A DNA stretch of 11,727 nucleotides from Bacteroidales bacterium (GTDB lineage: Bacteria > Bacteroidota > Bacteroidia > Bacteroidales > VadinHA17). A program made the translations under genes and the position numbers. How positions within the stretch are numbered: position 1 is the first letter of the stretch; every line of letters starts with the position of its first letter. The stretch spans positions 1,354,226-1,365,952 of the forward strand of contig CP070687.1 of NCBI GenBank assembly GCA_020353115.1, written 5' to 3'. This document shows positions 1-6,980 of the stretch, one piece after another. The notes beneath the pieces are model-generated. The model had not been told where the DNA came from. It saw only the letters and a list, made by a program, of their open reading frames with translations, and searched no databases.

Positions 1-78
1 CGACTGCTTGGGAGAATTATTACTGAATTAGTGTCGAATCATTGCTTTCCATTCATTGTAGCTTTACATCCATTATAT

Positions 79-759
79 TCATTCTCCTTCTATCAGATCC
101 GGTCTCAGCTTTTGAGTTCGCCGGACGGATTGTTCAAATCTCCATTTATCAATTTCCTTTGCATTACCTGATAGCAGAATCCCGGGAACTTTCCATCCTT
201 TGAATTCGGCCGGTCTGGTATATACGGGAGGAGCAAGGAGATTATCCTGGAATGAATCATCCAGTGCCGAAGTTTCATCGGATATCACTCCAGGAAGCAG
301 CCTTGTGACGGCATCCGTGATAATTGCAGCAGCAAGCTCACCACCGGAGAGTACAAAATCCCCGATAGATAATTCCCTGGTTATCAGATGATCACGTACT
401 CTATGGTCAACACCCTTATAATGCCCACACAAGATAATTATATTTTCTGACAGGGATAACCGGTTTGCAATTTTTTGATTGAAAGGCATGCCGTCGGGTG
501 ATGTATAGATGATCTCAGCATACTCCCTTTCAGAGGTAAGTTTTTCAATGATCCTGTATATAGGTTCTATTTTCATTACCATGCCAGCACCTCCTCCAAA
601 TGGGTAATCATCAACACTTTTGTATTTGCCAGTGGCGTAATTATGGAGATTATGGATAAACAGGGAGAGAAGACCTTTATCTTTTGCAATCTGAACAATC
701 GAGTGGCCAAGGGGACTGGCAAGGAGAGCCGGCTGGACACTAATAATATCAATCCTCAT
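79..759 (-). CDS. trmD: tRNA (guanine-N1-)-methyltransferase TrmD
   Basis: This 226-residue protein matches TrmD along its length. TrmD uses S-adenosylmethionine to methylate N1 of G37 next to the anticodon in tRNAs that read C- or purine-starting codons, which prevents +1 frameshifting; it acts in the cytoplasm as a dimer. Visible family motifs are YPFGGGAGM (52-60), the trefoil-knot SAM-binding segments CGHYKGVD (111-118) and SIGDFVLSGGE (131-141), and the catalytic-loop ALDDSF (165-170), where D168 corresponds to the general base D169 of E. coli. The C-terminal domain includes PPVYTRP and LLSGN. The protein is shorter than E. coli TrmD (about 255) because the C-terminal tail is short, as usual in Bacteroidota. 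The ATG start gives the standard MRIDIIS opening. It diverges from the DUF349 gene, and a good Bacteroidota promoter sits just upstream of its start. Confidence 0.97.
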   Translation of the reverse strand: MRIDIISVQPALLASPLGHSIVQIAKDKGLLSLFIHNLHNYATGKYKSVDDYPFGGGAGMVMKIEPIYRIIEKLTSEREYAEIIYTSPDGMPFNQKIANRLSLSENIIILCGHYKGVDHRVRDHLITRELSIGDFVLSGGELAAAIITDAVTRLLPGVISDETSALDDSFQDNLLAPPVYTRPAEFKGWKVPGILLSGNAKEIDKWRFEQSVRRTQKLRPDLIEGE

Positions 760-773
760 TTCGGTTTTTTATT

Positions 774-805
774 CAAAGGTACTTACTTATTCCAGGGTAA
801 ACAAA
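774..805 (-). promoter_or_regulatory. Predicted Bacteroidota-type promoter for trmD
   Basis: Read on the minus strand, TTTG (805-802) is followed by exactly 20 bases and then TACCTTTG (781-774). This fits the known Bacteroidota primary-sigma consensus of TTTG, about 19-21 bases, TAnnTTTG, with no mismatch. Transcription would start near 768, leaving a leader of only about 10 bases before the trmD ATG at 759. The match and its position directly before a gene start are seen in the sequence; promoter activity is inferred. Confidence 0.65.
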
Positions 806-842
806 AACAGTTTGTCCGGGTATGAAACAATCACTCCCTTGC

Positions 843-860
843 GACCCGGGTCATCCGGAT
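843..860. repeat. Two abutting perfect palindromes in the divergent spacer
   Basis: GACCCGGGTC (843-852) is a perfect 10-base palindrome and is followed without a gap by ATCCGGAT (853-860), a perfect 8-base palindrome. The first also forms an inverted repeat with CCGGGT at 816-821. They lie between the divergent trmD and DUF349 genes, upstream of both candidate promoters. They could be a protein-binding site or a local hairpin. Each palindrome alone could arise by chance, so a function is only inferred. Confidence 0.3.
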
Positions 861-910
861 AATTGAGGAATGGGGTTTATTTTCAATTTAGAACCAAAAA
901 ATATTTGGTA

Positions 911-942
911 TTCGGGCTTTAATATATATTTTCGTAGTTTTG
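911..942 (+). promoter_or_regulatory. Possible promoter for the DUF349 gene
   Basis: TAGTTTTG (935-942) fits the Bacteroidota -7 element TAnnTTTG. Twenty bases upstream is TTCG (911-914), a one-mismatch form of the -33 element TTTG. A second arrangement, TTTG (904-907) with TATATTTT (925-932), overlaps it with a shorter 17-base spacer and a mismatch in the -7 element. Either would start transcription about 30-45 bases before the ATG. The rest of the spacer from 760 to 983 holds the trmD promoter and two palindromes; I see no RNA gene in it. Confidence 0.4.
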
Positions 943-983
943 TGTGGGCAAAGCATACATGTAGTTTGGTAATTTAATTGGGG

Positions 984-3098
984 ATGATGTCGGAGACTAC
1001 ATATAGTAATGATTCTGTTCGTGAAGAACAATTCGGGGGGAAGGAGGGAAACCCCGAAACTATGAAGAAACCTGCAGAAAACAGCGATATGGCTGATTCA
1101 ACTTCTCCCGCTGGTGTCACCAGTGATCCTGTTAACGAGCCGGAAACTGATAAACAACAATCCGGAACCGTGACCCCTCCTGATAATACCGGCAATAGAC
1201 CTTCAGCCGGTGAAGTTTCCTCCTCTGAAAATACCCCTGAAACCGAAACGGAGAAATCCACTGCCGGTGATAACTCCTCCGGTGATAAAGAAGCTCCCGA
1301 ATCAACGGAAAAGGAGGAAAAAACGGATGAGATAAAAAAAGAAGAAGATAGCGATGAAGACATTACGGTAAAGGCAGTAGATTATTCAACATTCAGTATT
1401 GATGAACTGCTTAACACTCTTACCATTTTAGTGGATGAAAGACCCATACCGGAAATCAGAACAGATGTCGAAAATATCAAGATCAATTTCTACAAAAAGC
1501 ATAAAAATGAAATTGAAAAGAAAAAAAAGGCATTTCTGGATGAGGGTGGAGATATTATAGATTTTATGCCGGGTGAAGACCCGCGCGAAGCACGTCTGAA
1601 GGAATTATTAAACAAATACAAGGAACTTAAAACTGCATATAACAGGGATCTGGAACTTCAGAAACAGACAAATCTACAGGAGAAATATCAGATCATCGAG
1701 GAAATCAAGGACCTGGTTAACCGCAAAGAGTCTATCAATAAAACATTTCAGGACTTCAGGGAACTTCAAACCCGGTGGAGGGAGGTTGGATTGGTACCGC
1801 AGCAAAATCTTAAAGACCTGTGGGAAACCTATCATCATCATGTTGAAAAGTTCTATGATTATATAAAGATTAACAAGGAATTACGGGACCTGGATCTGAA
1901 AAAGAACCAGGAAGCAAAAATAACGCTGTGTGAAAGGGCAGAAGAATTGCTCCTTGAACCTTCTATCGTAAATGCATTCAAAAAGCTACAGAAGCTTCAC
2001 GATCATTGGCGTGAGACAGGACCTGTCCCGCATGAAGTGAAGTCCGAACTATGGGAACGATTCCGGGAAGCCACATCGAAAATAAACAAGAAGCACCAGG
2101 AATATTACGAGAATCTTAAAGCAGCTCAGAAAAAAAACCTTGAAGCTAAAACGCAACTGTGTGAAAAGGTAGAGGATATCCTGAATCAGAACCTGGCAAA
2201 TCATAGGGATTGGGAAAAGAAATCTTCTGAAGTAGTGGAACTTCAGAAGGTCTGGCGTACCATCGGTTATGCTCCGAAAAAAAGCAATAATAAAATCTAT
2301 CAGAGATTTCGGGATAACTGTGATAACTTTTTCAAAAGGAAAAGGGAATTTTATGCTGAGAACAAGGAAATCCAAACCAATAATCTCCAGCTGAAGACGG
2401 AACTTTGTATCCAGGCCGAATCTCTTATGAACAGTACGGAATGGAAGAAGACAACGGAAGATCTTATTAATCTCCAGAAGAAATGGAAAGAGATCGGGCC
2501 GGTACCCAGGAAGCATTCGGAAAAAATCTGGAAACGATTTCGTGCGGCGTGCGATACTTTTTTCCAGCAGAAATCAGAATATTATTCTCAGATCGATGAT
2601 ACCTATGAGATAAATCTTAAATCGAAGATAGAATTGATTGAACAGATCGAAGCATATACGCCCGGCGAAAATATGGAGGAGAATTTTGAAAAACTGAAGG
2701 AGTTTCAGCGGAATTGGACCGAAATTGGATATGTTCCGTTTAAAGAAAAAGATAAAATACTTCAGCAATACAGAAATGCAATCAACAAGCAGTTCGATAA
2801 CCTGAAAGTGGATGAAGATGAGAAGAATCTTTTAAAATATAAGAATAAGTTGGTCAACCTCCGCGATAATCCAAAGGCAGATATCAAGGTCAAGCAGGAC
2901 AGGGAAAAATTCCTAAGTAGAATAAAACAGCTTGAAAGTGACATTGTGCTCTGGGAAAACAATATAGGATTCTTTGCGAAATCAGACAATGCCGATTCCA
3001 TGATAAATGAAGTGAACGAAAAGATTGACCGGGCCAAGAAAACGATCCGGTTACTGGAGGATAAGATCCGGATGATAGATCAGAGTGATTTTGATTAA
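984..3098 (+). CDS. Five-repeat DUF349 domain coiled-coil protein
   Basis: With the ATG at 984 the protein has 704 residues; ATG 987 is an equally good start, and a TTG lies at 978. Residues about 10-128 form a low-complexity region rich in Ser, Thr, Glu, Pro and Lys, probably disordered and strongly acidic. Five DUF349 repeats follow, each with a W-(R/K/T)-x-(I/V/T)-G-x-(V/A)-P core; the core Trp residues are at 265, 342, 424, 501 and 578, a spacing of 77, 82, 77 and 77. Aromatic and charged helices such as RFREATSK and FFQQKSEYY lie between cores. Residues about 606-695 look like a C-terminal coiled coil. There is no signal peptide or membrane helix, so it should be cytoplasmic. DUF349 has no settled biochemical role that I can name, so the function is unknown. 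pyrG follows after 80 bases on the same strand. Confidence 0.9.
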   Translation: MMSETTYSNDSVREEQFGGKEGNPETMKKPAENSDMADSTSPAGVTSDPVNEPETDKQQSGTVTPPDNTGNRPSAGEVSSSENTPETETEKSTAGDNSSGDKEAPESTEKEEKTDEIKKEEDSDEDITVKAVDYSTFSIDELLNTLTILVDERPIPEIRTDVENIKINFYKKHKNEIEKKKKAFLDEGGDIIDFMPGEDPREARLKELLNKYKELKTAYNRDLELQKQTNLQEKYQIIEEIKDLVNRKESINKTFQDFRELQTRWREVGLVPQQNLKDLWETYHHHVEKFYDYIKINKELRDLDLKKNQEAKITLCERAEELLLEPSIVNAFKKLQKLHDHWRETGPVPHEVKSELWERFREATSKINKKHQEYYENLKAAQKKNLEAKTQLCEKVEDILNQNLANHRDWEKKSSEVVELQKVWRTIGYAPKKSNNKIYQRFRDNCDNFFKRKREFYAENKEIQTNNLQLKTELCIQAESLMNSTEWKKTTEDLINLQKKWKEIGPVPRKHSEKIWKRFRAACDTFFQQKSEYYSQIDDTYEINLKSKIELIEQIEAYTPGENMEENFEKLKEFQRNWTEIGYVPFKEKDKILQQYRNAINKQFDNLKVDEDEKNLLKYKNKLVNLRDNPKADIKVKQDREKFLSRIKQLESDIVLWENNIGFFAKSDNADSMINEVNEKIDRAKKTIRLLEDKIRMIDQSDFD

Positions 3099-3178
3099 AG
3101 GGATTGTAACCAGGAGGACTCAGCCAGATTCGTAAACCATAACAGTACCAATATTTTATTATCTCAAATTTTCTGAAT

Positions 3179-3181
3179 TTG
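3179..3181 (+). other. pyrG: TTG initiation codon of pyrG
   Basis: The reading frame is closed upstream by TAA at 3140-3142, and the only possible start codons before the conserved YIFVTGG segment are this TTG and a CTG six bases earlier. No Shine-Dalgarno-like sequence lies at the normal distance; the bases just upstream are A/T-rich, as is usual for translated genes in Bacteroidota. Confidence 0.75.
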
Positions 3182-4783
3182 TCTTCTGCGAAGTACATTT
3201 TTGTAACCGGGGGTGTTACCTCCTCGCTTGGAAAAGGAATTATCTCTTCTTCCCTTGCTATGCTTCTCCAATCGAGAGGATACTCAGTTACTGTTCAGAA
3301 ACTGGATCCATACATAAATGTCGATCCCGGTACCCTGAATCCATATGAACATGGGGAATGCTATGTTACTGAAGACGGGGCTGAAACCGATCTTGACCTG
3401 GGACATTACGAACGTTTTCTGAATATGCCTACCACCCGGTTAAACAATGTTACCACCGGTCAGGTGTACCAATCCGTTATTGATAAAGAGCGAAGGGGAG
3501 ATTTTCTGGGAAAAACGGTCCAGGTGATCCCGCATATTACCGATGAAATTAAATGCAGGATAAAACGGGTTGCTGAAAAGTCGGATCTTGATATAGTTAT
3601 AACTGAAATTGGGGGTACCGTAGGTGATATTGAGTCACTCCCATACATTGAATCTGTAAGACAGATGAAATGGGAAATGGGATCTTCCAATTGTATAGTG
3701 ATTCATCTTACCCTGGTGCCTTATTTGCAGACCTCCGGAGAGCTCAAAACGAAACCAACTCAACACTCGGTAAAGGTGCTGCTGGAAAACGGGATCCAGC
3801 CGGATGTTCTTGTTCTGCGAACACAGAGAACCCTCACCGAAGATGTCCGGGAGAAAGTGGCACTGTTCTGTAATGTTGAAATATCCTCGGTCATTGAATC
3901 GATTGATGTTGATATCATTTATGAAGTCCCTATTTATATGCTGAAGGAAAAACTGGATGTAACGACACTTAGGAAACTTAAACTTGCTGCCAGGAGAGAA
4001 CCACACCTCAGACCATGGAAAGACTTCATTCATAAACTGAAAAATCCCAGGTCTACCGTAAAGATCGGATTGGTAGGCAAATATATCGAATTGCAGGATG
4101 CATATAAATCGATCAATGAAGCATTTACTCATGCGGGTGCAGTAAATGAATCCAGGGTAGAGGTCGTTTATGTCCACTCCGAAGGAATTAAGGAAACCAA
4201 TGTGGATAAGAAACTGGGAGGGGTGAATGGAATTCTCGTCGCCCCGGGTTTTGGTACCCGCGGTATTGTCGGTAAGATCCTCGCCGCTAAATTCGCCAGG
4301 GAAAAAAATATTCCCTTTCTTGGAATCTGCCTGGGAATGCAGTGTGCCGTAATAGAGTTTGCCAGAAATGTCCTCCTGCTCCAGGGAGCCAATTCTACGG
4401 AAATGGATAAGGGAACACCCTATCCTGTTATCGATTTGATGGAAGAGCAAAAAAGTATTGTTGACAAAGGAGGGACAATGAGACTTGGAGCCTATGCATG
4501 CAGAATTACGGAAGATAGTAAGTCGTACAGAGCTTACAGGACCACAGAAGTAAAAGAACGGCACCGACACCGGTATGAATTTAACAATGCGTACCTGGAG
4601 GATTTTAGCCGGGCAGGAATGAAAGCTGTAGGGATAAATCCGGAAACCGGCCTGGTTGAAATTATTGAAATACAGGATCATATATGGTTTGTTGGAGTTC
4701 AGTTCCACCCGGAATACAGCAGTACCGTTCTCAGGCCGCATCCCTTGTTTGTTGAATTTATAAGAAATGCATTGCTCATCTGA
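3179..4783 (+). CDS. pyrG: CTP synthase (glutamine-hydrolysing)
   Basis: PyrG makes CTP from UTP, ATP and glutamine, the last step of de novo pyrimidine nucleotide synthesis, in the cytoplasm. The 534-residue length is normal. The N-terminal synthetase domain shows the P-loop-like TGGVTSSLGKG (10-20), KLDPYINVDPGT (41-52), EDGAETDLDLGHYERF (65-80; Mg-binding D73) and EIGGTVGDIES (143-153). The C-terminal class I glutamine amidotransferase domain shows the oxyanion segment GFGTRG (357-362), catalytic Cys384 in LGICLGMQ, and His510 and Glu512 in HPEY. The start must be TTG at 3179: an in-frame TAA lies at 3140-3142, no ATG or GTG lies between, and the next ATG (residue 27) would delete the P-loop. 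TTG gives MSSAKYIFVTGG, which aligns well with other CTP synthases. yidC follows after 62 bases, a pairing common in Bacteroidota. Confidence 0.97.
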   Translation: MSSAKYIFVTGGVTSSLGKGIISSSLAMLLQSRGYSVTVQKLDPYINVDPGTLNPYEHGECYVTEDGAETDLDLGHYERFLNMPTTRLNNVTTGQVYQSVIDKERRGDFLGKTVQVIPHITDEIKCRIKRVAEKSDLDIVITEIGGTVGDIESLPYIESVRQMKWEMGSSNCIVIHLTLVPYLQTSGELKTKPTQHSVKVLLENGIQPDVLVLRTQRTLTEDVREKVALFCNVEISSVIESIDVDIIYEVPIYMLKEKLDVTTLRKLKLAARREPHLRPWKDFIHKLKNPRSTVKIGLVGKYIELQDAYKSINEAFTHAGAVNESRVEVVYVHSEGIKETNVDKKLGGVNGILVAPGFGTRGIVGKILAAKFAREKNIPFLGICLGMQCAVIEFARNVLLLQGANSTEMDKGTPYPVIDLMEEQKSIVDKGGTMRLGAYACRITEDSKSYRAYRTTEVKERHRHRYEFNNAYLEDFSRAGMKAVGINPETGLVEIIEIQDHIWFVGVQFHPEYSSTVLRPHPLFVEFIRNALLI

Positions 4784-4822
4784 AATATAATAGTTTTCAT
4801 TACGGGTATAACAATTTTACCT

Positions 4823-4834
4823 GTTAATATTAAC
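4823..4834. repeat. Perfect 12-base palindrome before yidC
   Basis: GTTAATATTAAC is a perfect palindrome that ends 11 bases before the yidC ATG, within the 62-base pyrG-yidC gap. Overlapping weaker inverted repeats (TAACA 4809-4813 with TGTTA 4822-4826, and GGTA 4805-4808 with TACC 4818-4821) could form alternative hairpins in the leader. The gap has no clear promoter; TAGTTTTC at 4791-4798 is one base away from a -7 element but lacks a -33 partner. A binding-site role is only inferred. Confidence 0.3.
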
Positions 4835-4845
4835 CTTACATTGAA

Positions 4846-6837
4846 ATGGATAAGAATACGATTATAGGTATACTGTTAATAATAGTAATATTTATTGGAT
4901 TCAGCTATTATAATAAAACAAGAGTAAACAAGGCCTTCAATAAGGAAATTACAATTGCCGATTCACTCTACGAAGCTGAAGATTACGATGCTGCCAAGGC
5001 ATCATACCTCAAGGCTCTGGCAATGAAACCGAACCAACCCTATCCCTCTTCAAGGATAGAGGATATAAACAGAATTCTTGGTATTGACATGCAAATAACA
5101 GATACACTGAAGCCGGAACCAGTACCCGGGGAGATGGAGACAGACCTGCAGCAAGCCGTTATTTCTGAAGACACCCTCGATCCGGAGGAGAGAAAGGCCA
5201 GATTCGGTGTATTCGGAACTGCCACGACCGGTGAAAAGGAATTCATAACCCTTGAAAACGACTTGGTAAAATTGAAAATCTCAACCCTTGGGGGTAGAAT
5301 ATATTCGGCAGAATTAAAGGAGTTTACTACCCACAATTCACTCCCTCTGATCCTGTTTGACGGTGATTCAACTGCTTTCGGATTTAAATTCTTCACCAGT
5401 GATAACCGGCCGGTTGAAACCAATAACCTCTACTTTACCCCTCAGAGCAATGCCCGTGACTTAAATGCATCTTCAACAACACAATCCGTCGCACTAAGGT
5501 TAATGGCGGATCCTGATACCTATATTGAATATGTCTATACACTTGAACCGAACAAGTATATGATCGACTTTGATATCAATATCCGGGGAATGACAGAAAT
5601 TATTCCTGCAAACCAGAGTTCTCTCGATCTTAACTGGGAAATGTACCTTCCCCAACAGGAAAAAGGAAGGCAGAATGAAGATATTTATACCACCATAAAA
5701 TATAAGTATTACCAGGGTGAGGTAGATGGCTTTCGCGAACGATCCCAGAAAGATATGGAAGAAAATGAAATCACTACAAGGGTAAGATGGATGGCATTCA
5801 AAGATCAATTCTTCTCATCGGTTCTTATTGCTGATAATTTCTTCCTAAATGCTTATGTACGATCCGTGAAACTTCCCGAATCAGAAAAATACCTCAGAAA
5901 TTTCCGTGCTGAACTCAGTATTCCTTATGAAGGTAATTCAAATGAAACCATCGGCATGAAATTCTATTATGGACCGAACCACTTCAATACGCTTAAGAAA
6001 TATGAGGTTGAGCTGGAAGAACTGGTGTTCCTCGGAAGAAATATCATCCGGTGGATAAACCAGTATGTGATTATCTCCATATTCAACTGGTTGAACAAGT
6101 ATATTGCCAATTACGGAATTATTATTTTATTATTGACCATAATAATTAAGATGGTCTTATTCCCGCTAACATGGAAATCCTACATGTCGCAGGCAAAAAT
6201 GAGGGTTTTGAAACCCCAGGTAGATGAAATCAACACAAAATTCCCGAAGAAGGAGGATGCAATGAAGAAACAGCAGGCAACAATGGCTTTGTATAAGAGG
6301 GCAGGAGTCAGTCCAATGGGGGGGTGTCTTCCAATGCTGCTCCAAATGCCTATCCTGTTTGCCATGTTCAGATTCTTCCCCGCTTCACTTGAATTAAGGC
6401 AGAAAAGTTTTCTATGGGCAGATGACCTGTCGACATATGATTCTATACTGGATCTTCCGTTCAAAATCCCAATGTATGGAGATCATGTCAGTTTGTTTAC
6501 TCTCCTTATGACCGTCTCGACCATTGTTACCATGAAGATCAATAGTCCTTCTGCTTCAGGTGGTGCCCAAATGCCCGGTATGAAAGGTATGATGTATATT
6601 ATGCCCATCATGTTTATGCTGATCCTGAACAACTTTTCAGCCGGATTGACCTACTATTATTTTCTTGCTAACCTGATCACCTTCGGACAGAATTTATTGA
6701 CAAAACAATTTGTCGATGAAGATGCAATTTTGAAGAAGCTGGAAGAGAATAAAAAGAAACCGGTAAAAAAATCGAAATGGCAGAAAAGACTGGAAGAAGC
6801 ATCGAAACAGAGAGGCGTTCAGCCGAGAAGGAAATAA
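4846..6837 (+). CDS. yidC: Membrane protein insertase YidC with a TPR-like segment
   Basis: YidC inserts and folds inner-membrane proteins, alone or with SecYEG. The 663-residue protein opens with MDKNTIIG and a first membrane helix (about 5-22). Residues 35-78 then match a tetratricopeptide repeat (A38, Y47, A50, Y54, A57, P62) followed by a charged helix. The large periplasmic beta-sandwich domain covers about 115-385. The conserved insertase core follows, with helices near 422-443, 488-511, 545-563 and 582-612 and the motifs FPLTWKSYMSQAKM (439-452) and GVSPMGGCLPMLLQMPI (487-503). K435 stands where E. coli has the groove arginine R366. The tail from about 619 is strongly basic, as expected for ribosome contact. 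The gene lies 62 bases after pyrG and is probably cotranscribed with it. The TPR-like segment is the unusual part. Confidence 0.97.
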   Translation: MDKNTIIGILLIIVIFIGFSYYNKTRVNKAFNKEITIADSLYEAEDYDAAKASYLKALAMKPNQPYPSSRIEDINRILGIDMQITDTLKPEPVPGEMETDLQQAVISEDTLDPEERKARFGVFGTATTGEKEFITLENDLVKLKISTLGGRIYSAELKEFTTHNSLPLILFDGDSTAFGFKFFTSDNRPVETNNLYFTPQSNARDLNASSTTQSVALRLMADPDTYIEYVYTLEPNKYMIDFDINIRGMTEIIPANQSSLDLNWEMYLPQQEKGRQNEDIYTTIKYKYYQGEVDGFRERSQKDMEENEITTRVRWMAFKDQFFSSVLIADNFFLNAYVRSVKLPESEKYLRNFRAELSIPYEGNSNETIGMKFYYGPNHFNTLKKYEVELEELVFLGRNIIRWINQYVIISIFNWLNKYIANYGIIILLLTIIIKMVLFPLTWKSYMSQAKMRVLKPQVDEINTKFPKKEDAMKKQQATMALYKRAGVSPMGGCLPMLLQMPILFAMFRFFPASLELRQKSFLWADDLSTYDSILDLPFKIPMYGDHVSLFTLLMTVSTIVTMKINSPSASGGAQMPGMKGMMYIMPIMFMLILNNFSAGLTYYYFLANLITFGQNLLTKQFVDEDAILKKLEENKKKPVKKSKWQKRLEEASKQRGVQPRRK

Positions 6838-6931
6838 CCGGTAATTGTCATAAACAGAACTTGAATCTATTAAATCACATTCGGTAACTGCTGGCGAAAA
6901 CACAATTTCCCCTTTTTGGATTTCAGGAGCT

Positions 6932-6963
6932 GAACTTTTCGTAACAGTTCGTTCCGGTGGAAC
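6932..6963. repeat. Two abutting inverted repeats before the GH9 gene
   Basis: GAACT (6932-6936) pairs with AGTTC (6946-6950) over a 9-base loop. Immediately after it, GTTCC (6951-6955) pairs with GGAAC (6959-6963) over a 3-base loop. The structure ends 17 bases before the GH9 start. It may be a leader hairpin pair or an operator made of GAAC/GTTC half-sites. The rest of the 143-base gap between yidC and the GH9 gene shows no TAnnTTTG promoter and no clear terminator. Confidence 0.35.
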
Positions 6964-6980
6964 TCAAATAGATTGCTATT

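Noticed and set aside
404..427. TrmD reads CGHYKGVD where E. coli has CGRYEGID
   Set aside because: The His and Lys replacements are typical of Bacteroidota TrmD and not a defect.
974..1363. A Ser/Val-rich open frame on the minus strand opposite the DUF349 N-terminus
   Set aside because: It mirrors the low-complexity Glu/Thr/Ser coding region on the plus strand; its own composition has no recognisable domain.
3112..3117. AGGAGG, a strong Shine-Dalgarno-like sequence between the DUF349 gene and pyrG
   Set aside because: It is over 60 bases from the pyrG start and no ATG, GTG or TTG follows at a usable distance; Bacteroidota rarely rely on such sites.
3635..4741. A 368-codon open frame on the minus strand opposite pyrG
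   Set aside because: It lies wholly inside the well-supported pyrG gene, and its translation is rich in Phe, Ile and Cys with no family motif; it is a shadow of the pyrG codons.
6148..6150. Lysine in YidC where E. coli has the conserved groove arginine
   Set aside because: As far as I recall, Lys at this place is common in Bacteroidota YidC and keeps the positive charge, so it is not an unusual change.
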